Origin: Limnohabitans sp. 15K
GTDB lineage: Bacteria > Pseudomonadota > Gammaproteobacteria > Burkholderiales > Burkholderiaceae_C
Length of the DNA: 64,000 bases
Assembly: GCF_002778285.1 (NCBI RefSeq)
Contig: NZ_NESM01000005.1
Location: 62,001 to 126,000 of the forward strand
Direction of reading: 5' to 3'
Shown: positions 43,021-52,882 of the stretch, in pieces
How the letters are laid out: each line of letters begins with the position of its first letter
Position numbering within the stretch: position 1 is the first letter of the stretch
The notes under the pieces: model-generated
Database searches by the model: none
What the model was told of the DNA's origin: nothing
Seen by the model: only the letters and a program-made list of their open reading frames with translations
Position numbers and translations under genes: made by a program

Positions 43021-43671
43021 TCAGCTTTTGGCCTTCATGCGGGCCATCATCAACTCCATATTGGCTTTGCGGTCGGCGTTCACTTTTTGCATGTGCGGCC
43101 GCTCACCCATCATTTTCAGGTAATCGCGGGCAGGCAGTTCAGCCAAAAAGTCTTTGCCGTAAACCAGCTTGGTGGCGCCTGAGATCAAGGGAAAGTGCGT
43201 GACGGCTGCACAGTCGGCCAGCGTCAGGCTGTCGCCCGCCACAAAGGGCGAGAACTTGGCCAGCTTGGCAAAAGCAGCGATGTTTTTCTCGAGCTGAGCG
43301 CCGACTTTTTCTTTCACCGAGTCGCTCACCTTGCCGCCGAAAAACGCTTCGGGGTAGAGGTTGCGAGCGACCAATTCCAGGTGCAGGTCCAAAAACAGTG
43401 CCAACTCGCGCACCTTGGATGCGGCAAAGGGGTCTGCAGGCACCAAAGGGTTTTGAGGGTATTTTTGCTCGATGTATTCCAGCATCACGGCCGATTCGCA
43501 CATCGCGCCATCTTCGGTCTTGAAGTAGGGCACTTTCCCCAAAGGACTGGCCACAGGGTCGGTCTCGCCAACCCAGACCAACTCTTCTTCAAATGGAATG
43601 CCTTTTTCGAGCAAGGCCAGTTTGATTTTGTTGTGGTAGTTGCTGCCAGCAAAGCCGCAGAGTTTGAGCAT
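43021..43671 (-). CDS. Glutathione S-transferase
   Basis: A 216-residue GST. The N-terminal thioredoxin-fold domain has LKLCGFAGSNYHNKIKLALLEKGIPFEEELV and the GSH-binding segment GKVPYFKTEDGAMCESAVMLEYIEQKYP. The C-terminal helical domain begins about residue 85 and contains SPFVAGDSLTLADCAAVTHFPLIS. It catalyses glutathione conjugation or reduction; the substrate is unknown. Stands alone between the DksA-like gene and the copper cluster. Confidence 0.92.
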   Translation of the reverse strand: MLKLCGFAGSNYHNKIKLALLEKGIPFEEELVWVGETDPVASPLGKVPYFKTEDGAMCESAVMLEYIEQKYPQNPLVPADPFAASKVRELALFLDLHLELVARNLYPEAFFGGKVSDSVKEKVGAQLEKNIAAFAKLAKFSPFVAGDSLTLADCAAVTHFPLISGATKLVYGKDFLAELPARDYLKMMGERPHMQKVNADRKANMELMMARMKAKS

Positions 43672-43775
43672 GGGGGGTTCTCCAAGGGTGTTTATCGTGG
43701 CAAAAGCTTAGCAACAGGCGGCGCTTTGGGGGGTCACGCAGATGACGGCGGGCGGGTCATGGGATAATTTCTGGC

Positions 43776-44138
43776 ATGTCCAGCCTGCAAACCCTGCGCA
43801 ACGCACACCTCATCACCCGCTTCGTGCTGGTGTGGTTTGCTTTGTTCATCGGGGTGGCTGTGGCCTCGCCCCTGGTCAAGCCGCAGACTTCGCAGATGGT
43901 CTGCTCGGCCATGGGCGGCATGAAGATGGTGTTGGACGATGCGAGCGACACGCCCATCGCCTCGGGCGGCATGGAATGTCCTTTGTGCAGCCAGATCGGC
44001 ACCCCGCCGTCACCTGAAGTGGCCAGCACGCCAACTTTGGACGCATTGGCCTATGCCCTGCGCCCCATCCCGTCGGCCCACATCGCCTGGCTGACCGGCA
44101 CCCCGCTGCCGCCGCGCGGCCCGCCTGCACTTTCCTGA
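43776..44138 (+). CDS. DUF2946 copper-cluster protein
   Basis: A 120-residue small secreted or membrane-anchored protein: an N-terminal hydrophobic segment ITRFVLVWFALFIGVAVASPLV, then MVCSAMGGMKMVLDD and GGMECPLCSQIGTPP. The Met-rich segment and the CPLC motif suggest metal (copper) binding. DUF2946 proteins lie next to TonB-dependent copper receptors and PCuAC proteins in beta-proteobacteria, as here. Confidence 0.82.
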   Translation: MSSLQTLRNAHLITRFVLVWFALFIGVAVASPLVKPQTSQMVCSAMGGMKMVLDDASDTPIASGGMECPLCSQIGTPPSPEVASTPTLDALAYALRPIPSAHIAWLTGTPLPPRGPPALS

Positions 44139-44210
44139 ACTTTCGCCTTGTCGCCGCCGCGGTGAGATCCGCTTGGCCGCGTCGCTCGTGTTTCGTTTTC
44201 AGGAATTTTC

Positions 44211-46535
44211 ATGCGCAAAACCCGCATCGCCTTGGGCCTGGCCCTGGCTTACCCCTTCGTCATCTCCGCCCAATCAGCCGACAACGCCCCCAGCAAAGAA
44301 GTGGGCGTGGTCACCATCGTCAGCAAGCAACCCACCTCCCTGCCCACCCAGATTCCGGCCACGATGGAGGGCATCACGGCCGCGCAGATCGAGCAGAACA
44401 TCAACGCCACCGACAGCGAAGATGCGCTCAAGTATTTCCCCAGCCTCTTGGTGCGCAAGCGCTACAACGGCGACTACAACCACGCCATCTTGTCCAGCCG
44501 CGCCTCGGGCACAGGCAACAGCACCCGCTCGGCGGTGTATGCCGACGGCATTTTGCTGAGCAATTATTTGGGCAACGGCGTCAGCGGCCTGAGCTTTCCG
44601 CCGCGCTGGGGCATGGTCACCCCCGAAGAAATCGAGCGTGTGGACGTGATGTACGGCCCGTTTTCTGCGGCTTACCCAGGCAACTCGGTGGGCGCGGTGG
44701 TCGAGTACACGACCAAAATGCCCGAAAAACTCGAAGGCTCGGTCAAAGTGGGCTACGCCCACCAACCCTTTGACCTGTACAACACCCATGCCACTTATGG
44801 CGGCTGGCAGTCCAGCGCGTCCTTGGGCAGCCGCTCGGGCGACTGGTCGTGGTTTGTCAACTTGAACCACACCGACAGCCAGGGCCAGCCCCTGACCTTT
44901 GCCACGCGCACTGTGAGCACAGGTACCGTGGGCTCGGCAGGCACGGCGGTGACGGGTGCAGTTGCAGGCTTGAACAGTGCGAATGTGCCCTGGCAAATCT
45001 TGGGTGCGGCCACGCAGTACCACACGGTGCAGGACCATGCGAAGGTCAAAGTCGCTTATGACTTCACCCCCACCGTGCGTGCCACTTACTCGCTGGGCAT
45101 CTGGCAAAACACGTCTGAAGGCCGACCACAGTCTTATCTGACGAACGCCGCAGGGCAGTCGGTCACCAGCGGCATCATCAACATCGGTGGCCGCAGCTAC
45201 GCGGCGCTCAACGGCGGTGACTTGCCCCTGACCAACGAAAAGCTCACCCACACCCTGCATGGCCTCTCGGTCAAGAGCCGCACGCAAGGCACCTTCGACT
45301 GGGAAGTGGCCGCCAGCTTGTACGACTATGGCTCGGACACCAAGCGCCAGAATGCTGGCAGCAACACCCTGCCCAACGCCGCAACAGGCGGCGCGGGCAC
45401 CATCGCCGACGGCTCGGGCACGGGTTGGAACAACCTGGCTTTGCGGGGCACTTGGCGCCCGCAAGGACCCAAAGGCGAGCACGTTGTGGATTTTGGCGCG
45501 CAGCAAGACAGCTACAGACTCCGTTACCTGACCTCTAACATGGCCGGCAACTGGACCACCGACGCTGCGGGCAGCGTGGCGAGTGAAGTGGGCGGCCGCA
45601 CCCAGCTGCAAAGCCTGTACGCGCAAGACACTTGGCGCTTTGCCCCTGACTGGCGCGCCGTACTGGGCTTGCGGGCGGAACACTGGAGCGCCACACAAGG
45701 TTTGACGCGCTTCTCTGCCAGCAGCAGCCAAGCATTTGCGGACCGCAGTGAGAACCACTTGTCCCCCAAAGTGGCCTTGTCCAAAAAGGTGGCAGAGGAC
45801 GCCTTTGTCAAATACGCCGTGGGCCGTGCGGTGCGCATGCCCACCGTGAACGAGTTGTACGGGGCCACTTCCACCACCAACTCGCAGTACATCAACGACC
45901 CGAACCTGCGTCCTGAAAAATCGTGGACCCAGGAGCTGAGCTACGAGAAGAACCTGGACAAAGCCCAGTGGCGTCTGACTGCATTTGCCGAAGACACACA
46001 AGACGGCATCTACTCGCAATCGGTGATTGACGCGACCGCAGGCAACCGCACCATCAGCCGTGTTCAAAACGTGGACCGCATCCAGACCCGTGGCTTGGAG
46101 GGCGCTTTTACCGTCAACGGTTTGGGTTTGCCGGGGCTGGACCTGACGGGCAGCGTCACCTATGCCGACTCGCTGATCCAGGCCAATCAGGGTTTTGTGG
46201 CCACGCCCGGTGACACCCTGGGCAAAATGCAGCCCAACATCCCCAAGTGGCGAGCGACTTTGTTGGCGGCGTACCGCTGGAATGCCGCCTGGACCAGTTC
46301 TGTGGCCGTGCGCCACAGTGGGCAGCAGTTCCGCACGCTCAACAACTCGGACGTGAATGGTTACTCCTACATGGGCGTGAGCCCATTCACCACGGTGGAC
46401 GTGCGTGCCCGTTGGCAGATCAGCCCCAAGTTGGTCGCAGCCTTTGGCATCGACAACCTGAACAACAACAAGTACTGGAATTTCCACCCCTACCCTCAGC
46501 GCAGCTACACGGCTGAGTTGAAAGCGAACTTTTAA
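44211..46535 (+). CDS. TonB-dependent receptor, probably for copper
   Basis: A 774-residue outer-membrane receptor. After a signal peptide (cut near FVISAQ) the plug domain starts with VGVVTIVSKQP and contains GITAAQIEQNINATDSEDALKYFPSLLVRKR and EIERVDVMYGPFSAAYPGNSVGAVVEYTTK. The 22-strand barrel follows, with the C-terminal aromatic end YTAELKANF. Companions (DUF2946 upstream; YcnI and PCuAC downstream) point to copper rather than siderophore uptake. It would need TonB-ExbBD, not encoded here. Confidence 0.88.
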   Translation: MRKTRIALGLALAYPFVISAQSADNAPSKEVGVVTIVSKQPTSLPTQIPATMEGITAAQIEQNINATDSEDALKYFPSLLVRKRYNGDYNHAILSSRASGTGNSTRSAVYADGILLSNYLGNGVSGLSFPPRWGMVTPEEIERVDVMYGPFSAAYPGNSVGAVVEYTTKMPEKLEGSVKVGYAHQPFDLYNTHATYGGWQSSASLGSRSGDWSWFVNLNHTDSQGQPLTFATRTVSTGTVGSAGTAVTGAVAGLNSANVPWQILGAATQYHTVQDHAKVKVAYDFTPTVRATYSLGIWQNTSEGRPQSYLTNAAGQSVTSGIINIGGRSYAALNGGDLPLTNEKLTHTLHGLSVKSRTQGTFDWEVAASLYDYGSDTKRQNAGSNTLPNAATGGAGTIADGSGTGWNNLALRGTWRPQGPKGEHVVDFGAQQDSYRLRYLTSNMAGNWTTDAAGSVASEVGGRTQLQSLYAQDTWRFAPDWRAVLGLRAEHWSATQGLTRFSASSSQAFADRSENHLSPKVALSKKVAEDAFVKYAVGRAVRMPTVNELYGATSTTNSQYINDPNLRPEKSWTQELSYEKNLDKAQWRLTAFAEDTQDGIYSQSVIDATAGNRTISRVQNVDRIQTRGLEGAFTVNGLGLPGLDLTGSVTYADSLIQANQGFVATPGDTLGKMQPNIPKWRATLLAAYRWNAAWTSSVAVRHSGQQFRTLNNSDVNGYSYMGVSPFTTVDVRARWQISPKLVAAFGIDNLNNNKYWNFHPYPQRSYTAELKANF

Positions 46536-46547
46536 CAAGGAACGGTC

Positions 46548-47090
46548 ATGAACACATTTTTCAAAGTCATTGGGGCCGCTGCCATCGTTGTAGGCGGCGC
46601 GGCTTCGGCACACACTGTGCTCGAATACCAAGTGGCCACAGCCGGTCAAAGTTACAAAGCCACATTCAAGGTGGGCCACGGCTGCGGTGCATCACCTACA
46701 AGGCAAATCTTGGTGGACATTCCTGCGGGCGTGCAGGGCGCCAAGCCCATGCCCAAGGCGGGCTGGCGGCTGGAGGTCACCCGCGAGAAGCTGGCGCAGC
46801 CTTACACCAGCCATGGCCGCAGCATCACCGAAGACGTGACGCGCATCAGCTGGACCGCCAAAACCGCCGAAGACATGCTGCCCAACGGCCATTACGACGA
46901 ATTTGTCTTGGTGGGAACTTTGCCCAGCAAGGCGGGCATGATGTATTGGCCTGTGCAACAGTTGTGCGAACAGGGCCGCAACGACTGGACTGACATCCCC
47001 AAAGCAGGGCAAAAGCTGCATGACCTGAAGTCGCCTGCTGCCGCGCTGGAAATCATGCCTTCGGCTGGCGCAGGTGCGCACGCCCATTGA
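46548..47090 (+). CDS. YcnI/DUF1775 copper-binding protein
   Basis: A 180-residue periplasmic protein with a signal peptide ending GGAASA. The mature N-terminus HTVLEYQVATAGQSYKATFKVGHGCGASPTRQILVDIP matches DUF1775, in which the first His of the mature protein helps bind Cu(II). TSHGRSITEDVTRISWTAKTAEDMLPNGHYDEFVLVGTLP is the conserved core. It lies 12 bases after the receptor gene and 21 bases before the PCuAC gene. Confidence 0.9.
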   Translation: MNTFFKVIGAAAIVVGGAASAHTVLEYQVATAGQSYKATFKVGHGCGASPTRQILVDIPAGVQGAKPMPKAGWRLEVTREKLAQPYTSHGRSITEDVTRISWTAKTAEDMLPNGHYDEFVLVGTLPSKAGMMYWPVQQLCEQGRNDWTDIPKAGQKLHDLKSPAAALEIMPSAGAGAHAH

Positions 47091-47111
47091 CCTAACCGAT
47101 TCACCTCACTG

Positions 47112-47594
47112 ATGGAGAAAACGATGCAAAAGACATTCAAACAAGCCGCATGGCTTTTACTGGGCTTGTTCGCCGCCAGCACCACCTTTGCTCAGGTCAA
47201 GGTCGATGGCGCCTGGGCGCGTGCCACGGTGCAGGGCCAAAAAGCCACAGGGGCTTTCATGAAGCTCACCGCACCCCAGGCCACCCGACTGGTGGCAGTG
47301 TCCACCCCTGTGGCTGGCGTGGCCGAGATCCATGAAATGAAAATGGACGGTGGTGTCATGAAAATGCGTGCCCTGCCTGCGCTGGACTTGCCCGCCAAAC
47401 AAGCGGTTGAACTCAAACCCGGCAGTTACCACCTGATGTTGATGGACCTGAAGGCCCCGCTGATGAAAGACGGCAGCTTGGCTTTGACCTTGACCTTCAA
47501 AGACGCCAAGGGCGTGGAAACCCAGCAGCAAATCACGGTGCCTGTGAGTTCGGGCATGCCGCAAGAGGCGGCACACGGACAGCACAAGCATTGA
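47112..47594 (+). CDS. PCuAC-family periplasmic copper chaperone
   Basis: A 160-residue secreted protein (signal peptide ending STTFAQ) of the PCuAC family. The Cu(I) site ligands are visible as EIHEMKMDGGVMKMRALP and SYHLMLMDLKAPLMKDG (His, Met, His, Met). A His-rich tail AAHGQHKH adds a possible Cu(II) site. Such proteins deliver copper to the CuA site of cytochrome oxidase. It is the last gene of the copper cluster. Confidence 0.92.
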   Translation: MEKTMQKTFKQAAWLLLGLFAASTTFAQVKVDGAWARATVQGQKATGAFMKLTAPQATRLVAVSTPVAGVAEIHEMKMDGGVMKMRALPALDLPAKQAVELKPGSYHLMLMDLKAPLMKDGSLALTLTFKDAKGVETQQQITVPVSSGMPQEAAHGQHKH

Positions 47595-47708
47595 CCTGCA
47601 CCCATTTGAGGTGCGAAAGCGCAGGGCGCGGATTTCAGCTTAAGCGGTGATCTTTGGGATGGCCGATGCCTGGGTTTTTCATAGCCCAAGCGCTCTATAG
47701 ATGGTTAA

Positions 47709-47764
47709 GTCATTTGAAAATGACAAAACAGTTCTTTGAGTTTTAAAGGTTGGCTTCCAGAATC
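47709..47764. promoter_or_regulatory. Leader of the first sulfate-binding gene: palindrome plus duplicated block
   Basis: The 208-base gap from 47595 holds a perfect inverted repeat GTCATTT-GA-AAATGAC (47709-47724) and a 30-base block (47735-47764) with TTTGAG, TTAAAGG and CTTCCA-x-AATC. A similar block occurs before the second sulfate-binding gene at the same distance (38 bases) from its start. The palindrome is a candidate CysB/Cbl-type site; this is inferred from position only. Confidence 0.6.
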
Positions 47765-47802
47765 CATTCCATCAAATTCTGATGCGAATGTTCTGGATCC
47801 TC

Positions 47803-48813
47803 ATGAAAACCCATCGCCGCTTTTTCCATCTCCTGGCCTTCGCCGCTATCGGCTTGACCGCGCTGAGCGCCCAGGCCCAAGCCCCTGTCAGCCTGCTCAA
47901 CGTGTCTTATGACCCGACCCGCGAGCTGTACGTCGAATTCAACAAGGCCTTTGCCGCCCACTGGAAAGCCAAAACAGGCCAAGAGCTGAGCTTCAAGCAG
48001 TCGCACGGTGGCTCGGGCAAACAAGCCCGTTCCATCATCGACGGCCTGGATGCCGACGTCGCCACGCTGGCGCTGGCCGGTGACACCGACGCGCTGCACA
48101 AAAACGGCAACCTGATTCCCAAAGACTGGCAAAAGCGTCTGCCGCACAACAGCTCGCCCTACACTTCGACCATCGTGCTGGTGGTGCGCCAAGGCAACCC
48201 CAAAGGCATCAAAGACTGGGACGACCTGGTCAAGCCCGGCATCAGCGTCATCACACCCAACCCCAAAACATCGGGCGGTGCCCGCTGGAACTACCTCGCC
48301 GCCTGGGAATTCGCCAAGCGCAAATTGGGCAGTGACGACAAAGCCAAAGACTTTGTGGCCGCACTCTACAAAAACGTGCCGGTGCTGGACACGGGTGCCC
48401 GGGGCTCGTCCATCACCTTCGCACAGCGCAACCAGGGTGATGTGTTCATCTCTTGGGAAAACGAAGCCAACTTGTTGGAAAAAGAATTCGGCAACAAGGT
48501 GGACGTGGTGTACCCCTCCATCAGCATCCTGGCCGAGCCCGCTGTGACCGTGGTCGACAAAAACGTGGACCGCAAAGGTACCCGCGCTGTGTCCCAGGCC
48601 TATCTGGAATACCTCTACACCGACGAAGGCCAAGACATCGCAGGCAAACACTTCTACCGCCCAATCTCGCCCAAGGCCCAGGCCAAATACGCCAAACAGT
48701 TCCCCAAATTGAACCTGTTCACCATCGACCAGGCCTTTGGCGGCTGGGAAAAAGCCGACAAAGCCCACTTTGCCGATGGCGGCAGCTTCGACCAGATTTA
48801 CACCAAGAAATGA
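47803..48813 (+). CDS. Sulfate/thiosulfate-binding protein (first paralogue)
   Basis: A 336-residue periplasmic receptor of the Sbp/CysP family. A signal peptide ending SAQAQ is followed by [91 protein letters not shown] and [19 protein letters not shown]. It binds sulfate or thiosulfate for the CysTWA importer encoded downstream. Start 47803 (MKTHRRF) is preferred to ATGs at 47782 and 47788 because the shared leader block then lies 38 bases upstream, as for its paralogue. Confidence 0.93.
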   Translation: MKTHRRFFHLLAFAAIGLTALSAQAQAPVSLLNVSYDPTRELYVEFNKAFAAHWKAKTGQELSFKQSHGGSGKQARSIIDGLDADVATLALAGDTDALHKNGNLIPKDWQKRLPHNSSPYTSTIVLVVRQGNPKGIKDWDDLVKPGISVITPNPKTSGGARWNYLAAWEFAKRKLGSDDKAKDFVAALYKNVPVLDTGARGSSITFAQRNQGDVFISWENEANLLEKEFGNKVDVVYPSISILAEPAVTVVDKNVDRKGTRAVSQAYLEYLYTDEGQDIAGKHFYRPISPKAQAKYAKQFPKLNLFTIDQAFGGWEKADKAHFADGGSFDQIYTKK

Positions 48814-48879
48814 TCGGCTGCGGTTTGCAAATGGGTCTCTATATCTTGATATCCATATAAGCAAACTACAAATGATTCG

Positions 48880-48909
48880 TTTGAGATTAAAGGCAAGACT
48901 TCCACAATC
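48880..48909. promoter_or_regulatory. Second copy of the sulfate-gene leader block
   Basis: TTTGAG, TTAAAGG and CTTCCACAATC in the same order as at 47735-47764, 38 bases before the ATG of the second binding-protein gene. It lies in the 134-base gap 48814-48947, whose left part also has an AT-rich stretch (TATATCTTGATATCCATATAA). Confidence 0.6.
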
Positions 48910-48947
48910 GCGCTCTTCCGTTTTATTTGCAACCGATTGGACACCGC

Positions 48948-49940
48948 ATGAAACAACTCTCCCGCATCACTTTGGCGACGGTTTTGGCCCTGTCGGGTCT
49001 GTCGGTCAGCGCCCAGACCCTGCTCAATGCTTCGTATGACGTAGCGCGCGAGTTTTACAAGGACTACAACGCCGCTTTTGTGGCGCATTACAAAAAGACC
49101 ACGGGCAAGGACATCAAGATTGACCAGGCCCATGGCGGCTCCAGCGCACAGGCTCGCGCTGTGAACGACGGCTTGGACGCCGATGTGGTGACCATGAACA
49201 CCACCACCGATGTGGACTTTTTGGCCAGCACCGGCTTGGTGGCCAAAGACTGGAACAAGCGGTTCCCGCAAAACGCATCGCCCACCACTTCGACCATGCT
49301 GTTCCTCACGCGCAACGGCAACCCCAAAGGCATCAAGGATTGGGACGATCTAATCAAGCCCGGCATCAAGGTGATCGTGGTCAACCCCAAAACCGGTGGC
49401 AATGGCCGCATGGCTTATCTGGCGGCCTGGGGCTATGTGAAGAAGAAGGGCGGCTCGGATGCAGACGCGGCCGAATTCGTGAGCAAGCTGTACAAGAACG
49501 TCCCCGTGTTGGCCAAAGGCGGGCGTGACGCCACCACCATCTTCTTGCAACGCAACCAAGGCGATGTGCTGGTAACGTTTGAATCTGAAGTGGTGTCGGT
49601 GGACAATGAATTTGGTGCGGGCAAGGTCGATGCCGTGCACCCGTCCATCAGCATCGTGGCGGAGAACCCCGTGGCCGTGGTGGAACGAACTGTGGCCAAA
49701 AAAGGGACAGGCGAGTTGGCCAAGGCCTATCTGGATTACCTCTATTCAGAAGAAGCCCAAGAAATCGCGGCCAAGCATGCGCTGCGCCCCCGTTCGCAAA
49801 CGGTGTTGAAGAAACACAGCAAGACCTTCAAGCCTTTGCAGCTGTTCACCGTGAACGAGGTGTTCGGCTCTTTCGCAGATGCCCAAAAGGTGCATTTCAA
49901 CGACGGTGGTCAGTTCGACAAGCTCTACACCGTCAAATAA
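48948..49940 (+). CDS. sbp: Sulfate-binding protein (second paralogue)
   Basis: A 330-residue receptor with signal peptide ending GLSVSAQ, then [92 protein letters not shown] and FLQRNQGDVLVTFESE. It is clearly homologous to the preceding protein but well diverged, so the pair may split sulfate and thiosulfate. The cysT gene starts 9 bases later, so this copy is the one tied to the permease operon. Confidence 0.94.
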   Translation: MKQLSRITLATVLALSGLSVSAQTLLNASYDVAREFYKDYNAAFVAHYKKTTGKDIKIDQAHGGSSAQARAVNDGLDADVVTMNTTTDVDFLASTGLVAKDWNKRFPQNASPTTSTMLFLTRNGNPKGIKDWDDLIKPGIKVIVVNPKTGGNGRMAYLAAWGYVKKKGGSDADAAEFVSKLYKNVPVLAKGGRDATTIFLQRNQGDVLVTFESEVVSVDNEFGAGKVDAVHPSISIVAENPVAVVERTVAKKGTGELAKAYLDYLYSEEAQEIAAKHALRPRSQTVLKKHSKTFKPLQLFTVNEVFGSFADAQKVHFNDGGQFDKLYTVK

Positions 49941-49949
49941 GTTTCTCCC

Positions 49950-50813
49950 ATGACCGCATTGCCCATTGCGGCGCCAGCCAAACGGCGGGCGCCAGCCAAG
50001 GTGTTGCCCGGGTTCAATTTGACCCTGGGCTTCACGATTTTTTATCTGAGTCTGATCGTGCTGATCCCCCTGTCGGCGCTGGTCTTCAAAACCTTCACCT
50101 TGACGTGGGACCAGTTCGTCACCGCCGTCACCGGCCCACGGGTCATGGCGTCTTACCGACTGACTTTTGGCGCATCGCTGATTGCCGCGCTGGTGAATGT
50201 GGTGTTTGGCTTGCTGGTGGCGTGGGTGCTGGTGCGGTACGACTTTTTCGGCAAAAAGATCGTGGATGCGCTGGTGGATTTGCCCTTTGCCTTGCCCACG
50301 GCAGTGGCGGGCATTTCGCTGACCGCGCTTTTGGCGGGCAATGGCTGGGTCGGTCAATACCTGGAGCCGCTGGGCATTGTGCTGGCCTTCAACCCCAATG
50401 GCGTGGTGATCGCGCTGATTTTCATCGGCCTGCCGTTTGTGGTGCGAACCGTTCAGCCTGTGCTCGAAGACACTGAAAAAGAGCTCGAAGAAGCCGCCAC
50501 ATGTCTGGGCGCCACGCGCTGGCAGACCTTCACCAAGGTGATCTTCCCGTCGATCGCGCCTGCGCTGCTCACCGGCTTTGCCATGGCATTTGCGCGGGCC
50601 ATTGGGGAATACGGCTCGGTCATTTTCATCGCGGGCAACATGCCCATGATTTCTGAAATCACGCCCCTCATCATCATCGGCAAGCTCGAGCAGTACGACT
50701 ACGCAGGGGCCACTGCGGTGGCCTTGGTCATGCTGGTCTTTTCTTTTGTCTTGCTGTTGATCATCAACGCCTTGCAAACATGGCAACGCCGCCGATCAGG
50801 AGCACCCGTATGA
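49950..50813 (+). CDS. cysT: Sulfate ABC transporter permease CysT
   Basis: A 287-residue inner-membrane permease (CysT/CysU) with six helices and the EAA loop [56 protein letters not shown]. It pairs with CysW to form the sulfate channel. The TGA overlaps the cysW ATG. Confidence 0.96.
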   Translation: MTALPIAAPAKRRAPAKVLPGFNLTLGFTIFYLSLIVLIPLSALVFKTFTLTWDQFVTAVTGPRVMASYRLTFGASLIAALVNVVFGLLVAWVLVRYDFFGKKIVDALVDLPFALPTAVAGISLTALLAGNGWVGQYLEPLGIVLAFNPNGVVIALIFIGLPFVVRTVQPVLEDTEKELEEAATCLGATRWQTFTKVIFPSIAPALLTGFAMAFARAIGEYGSVIFIAGNMPMISEITPLIIIGKLEQYDYAGATAVALVMLVFSFVLLLIINALQTWQRRRSGAPV

Positions 50814-51718
50814 GCACCGCCATGACCTCCAAGAAAGTCCAGGCGGGCACCACCGAGGCTCGCTGGATCCGTTACAGCCTGATCGGGCTGGCCCTGACTT
50901 TCATGTTTTTGTTTTTGGTTTTGCCCTTGGCGGCGGTGTTCACCGAAGCTTTGCGCAAAGGCCTGGATGCTTACCTCGAAGCCCTCAAGGAGCCCGATGC
51001 CTGGTCGGCCATTCGCCTGACGCTGATCACCGCTGCGATTGCGGTGCCCATGAACCTGGTGTTTGGTGTGGCGGCCGCTTGGGCCATTGCCAAATACGAG
51101 TTCAAAGGCAAGTCGGTGCTGACCACCTTGGTGGACTTGCCGTTTTCGGTCTCGCCCGTGGTGGCCGGTCTGATTTATGTGCTGATGTTCGGTGCGCAGG
51201 GCTGGTTTGGACCTTGGTTGCAGGCCCACGACATCAAAATCATTTTTGCCGTGCCTGGCATCATTTTGGCCACGGTGTTTGTGACCTTTCCTTTCATTGC
51301 ACGCGAGCTGATTCCGCTCATGCAAGCGCAAGGCAATGACGAAGAACAAGCCGCCATCGTGTTGGGCGCCACAGGCTGGCAGACCTTTTGGTATGTGACG
51401 CTGCCCAACATCAAGTGGGGCCTGATTTACGGTGTCATCTTGTGCAATGCCCGGGCCATGGGCGAGTTTGGTGCGGTGTCGGTGGTCTCGGGCCATATCC
51501 GCGGCCAAACCAACACCATGCCACTGCATGTAGAAATTTTGTACAACGAGTACCAGTCGGTGGCGGCCTTTGCCGTGGCGTCTTTGCTGGCCTTGCTGGC
51601 GCTGGTCACCTTGCTCATCAAGTCGGTGATCGAGTGGCAGCACGAAAAAGACATGAAAGCCTCGGCCGACACGCCCCCTGAGCGTCCTTTGGCATCGACC
51701 CCTGACGCCCTCGTCTGA
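50810..51718 (+). CDS. cysW: Sulfate ABC transporter permease CysW
   Basis: A 302-residue permease with a short variable N-terminus, six helices and the EAA loop [72 protein letters not shown]. Start ATG 50810 has AGGAG 8 bases upstream and overlaps cysT by 4 bases. A hydrophilic tail precedes cysA, which starts 23 bases on. Confidence 0.96.
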   Translation: MSTAMTSKKVQAGTTEARWIRYSLIGLALTFMFLFLVLPLAAVFTEALRKGLDAYLEALKEPDAWSAIRLTLITAAIAVPMNLVFGVAAAWAIAKYEFKGKSVLTTLVDLPFSVSPVVAGLIYVLMFGAQGWFGPWLQAHDIKIIFAVPGIILATVFVTFPFIARELIPLMQAQGNDEEQAAIVLGATGWQTFWYVTLPNIKWGLIYGVILCNARAMGEFGAVSVVSGHIRGQTNTMPLHVEILYNEYQSVAAFAVASLLALLALVTLLIKSVIEWQHEKDMKASADTPPERPLASTPDALV

Positions 51719-51741
51719 ACCCGACGGAAAGCATTTGAACC

Positions 51742-52836
51742 ATGAGCATCGAAATCCGTAACGTCAACAAGCAGTTTGGCGACTTCACTGCGCTGAACAA
51801 TGTCAGCCTCGACATCGAGTCGGGCGAACTGGTCGCGCTGCTGGGCCCATCGGGCTGCGGCAAGACCACGCTGCTGCGCATCATCGCGGGCCTGGAAACA
51901 GCCGACCAAGGCACCATCGCCTTCAGTGGTGCTGATACGACGCATGTGCATGTGCGCGAGCGCCAAGTGGGCTTTGTGTTTCAGCACTACGCCTTGTTCC
52001 GCCACATGACGGTGTTCGAGAACGTCGCCTTTGGCCTGCGCGTCAAGCCGCGCAAAGAGCGCCCACCAGAAGCCGAAATCAAACGCAAAGTGCACGAGTT
52101 GCTGGGCCTGGTGCAGCTTGATTGGTTGGCTGACCGCTACCCCTCACAGCTGTCGGGCGGGCAGCGCCAGCGCATTGCCTTGGCCCGCGCCTTGGCGGTG
52201 GAGCCCAAAGTGCTGCTGCTGGATGAGCCTTTTGGTGCCTTGGATGCCAAGGTGCGCAAAGAACTGCGCCGCTGGTTGCGCCGCTTGCATGACGAGTTGC
52301 ATGTGACCAGCATTTTTGTGACGCACGACCAGGAAGAAGCCCTGGAAGTGGCCGACCGCGTGGTGCTGATGAACAAAGGCAACATCGAGCAGATCGGTTC
52401 GCCACAAGATGTGTGGGACCACCCGGCCAGCCCTTTTGTGTATGGCTTTTTGGGCGATGTGAACCTGTTCCATGGCCGTGCGCACGAAGGCGAAATGCTC
52501 ATCGGTGCCGACCAACACGCCATTCGTTTGGACACGCCGGAACATGGCCAAGTGCAAGACGCCAAGGCTTTTGCCTATGTGCGTCCACACGACCTGGATG
52601 TGACCCGCTACACGCCGGGTGCTGCCAACACGGGCATTGTGGCCAAACTGACCCGCGCCATCGTGGTGGGACCTGTGGCCCGGCTGGAGCTCGAGCCCGT
52701 GGAAGCAGGCATGTTTGGCAAAGACGCCATCATCGAAGCCCAGCTGTCGGCATCGCAATACCGCCAACAGGACTTCAAAGAAGGCGAAACCTTGGTGCTG
52801 ACACCGCGCAAGGCGAGGGTGTTTGTGGAGGGGTAA
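51742..52836 (+). CDS. cysA: Sulfate ABC transporter ATPase CysA
   Basis: A 364-residue ATPase. The Walker A motif is GPSGCGKTT (35-43), the signature [16 protein letters not shown], Walker [13 protein letters not shown] and the switch His in [21 protein letters not shown]-terminal TOBE-like regulatory domain starts near residue 240 ([19 protein letters not shown]). It energises sulfate uptake and closes the sbp-cysTWA operon. Confidence 0.97.
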   Translation: MSIEIRNVNKQFGDFTALNNVSLDIESGELVALLGPSGCGKTTLLRIIAGLETADQGTIAFSGADTTHVHVRERQVGFVFQHYALFRHMTVFENVAFGLRVKPRKERPPEAEIKRKVHELLGLVQLDWLADRYPSQLSGGQRQRIALARALAVEPKVLLLDEPFGALDAKVRKELRRWLRRLHDELHVTSIFVTHDQEEALEVADRVVLMNKGNIEQIGSPQDVWDHPASPFVYGFLGDVNLFHGRAHEGEMLIGADQHAIRLDTPEHGQVQDAKAFAYVRPHDLDVTRYTPGAANTGIVAKLTRAIVVGPVARLELEPVEAGMFGKDAIIEAQLSASQYRQQDFKEGETLVLTPRKARVFVEG

Positions 52837-52882
52837 AAGACTCTTCGGGTAAGCTTTGCAGAACACTTTCCAAGGAACTGCC

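Noticed and set aside
44274..46679. An 801-codon open frame antisense to the TonB receptor gene
   Set aside because: It is Gly/His/Arg-rich without any recognisable domain, and the opposite strand has a complete TonB receptor with signal peptide and barrel end. It is a by-product of high G+C codon usage.
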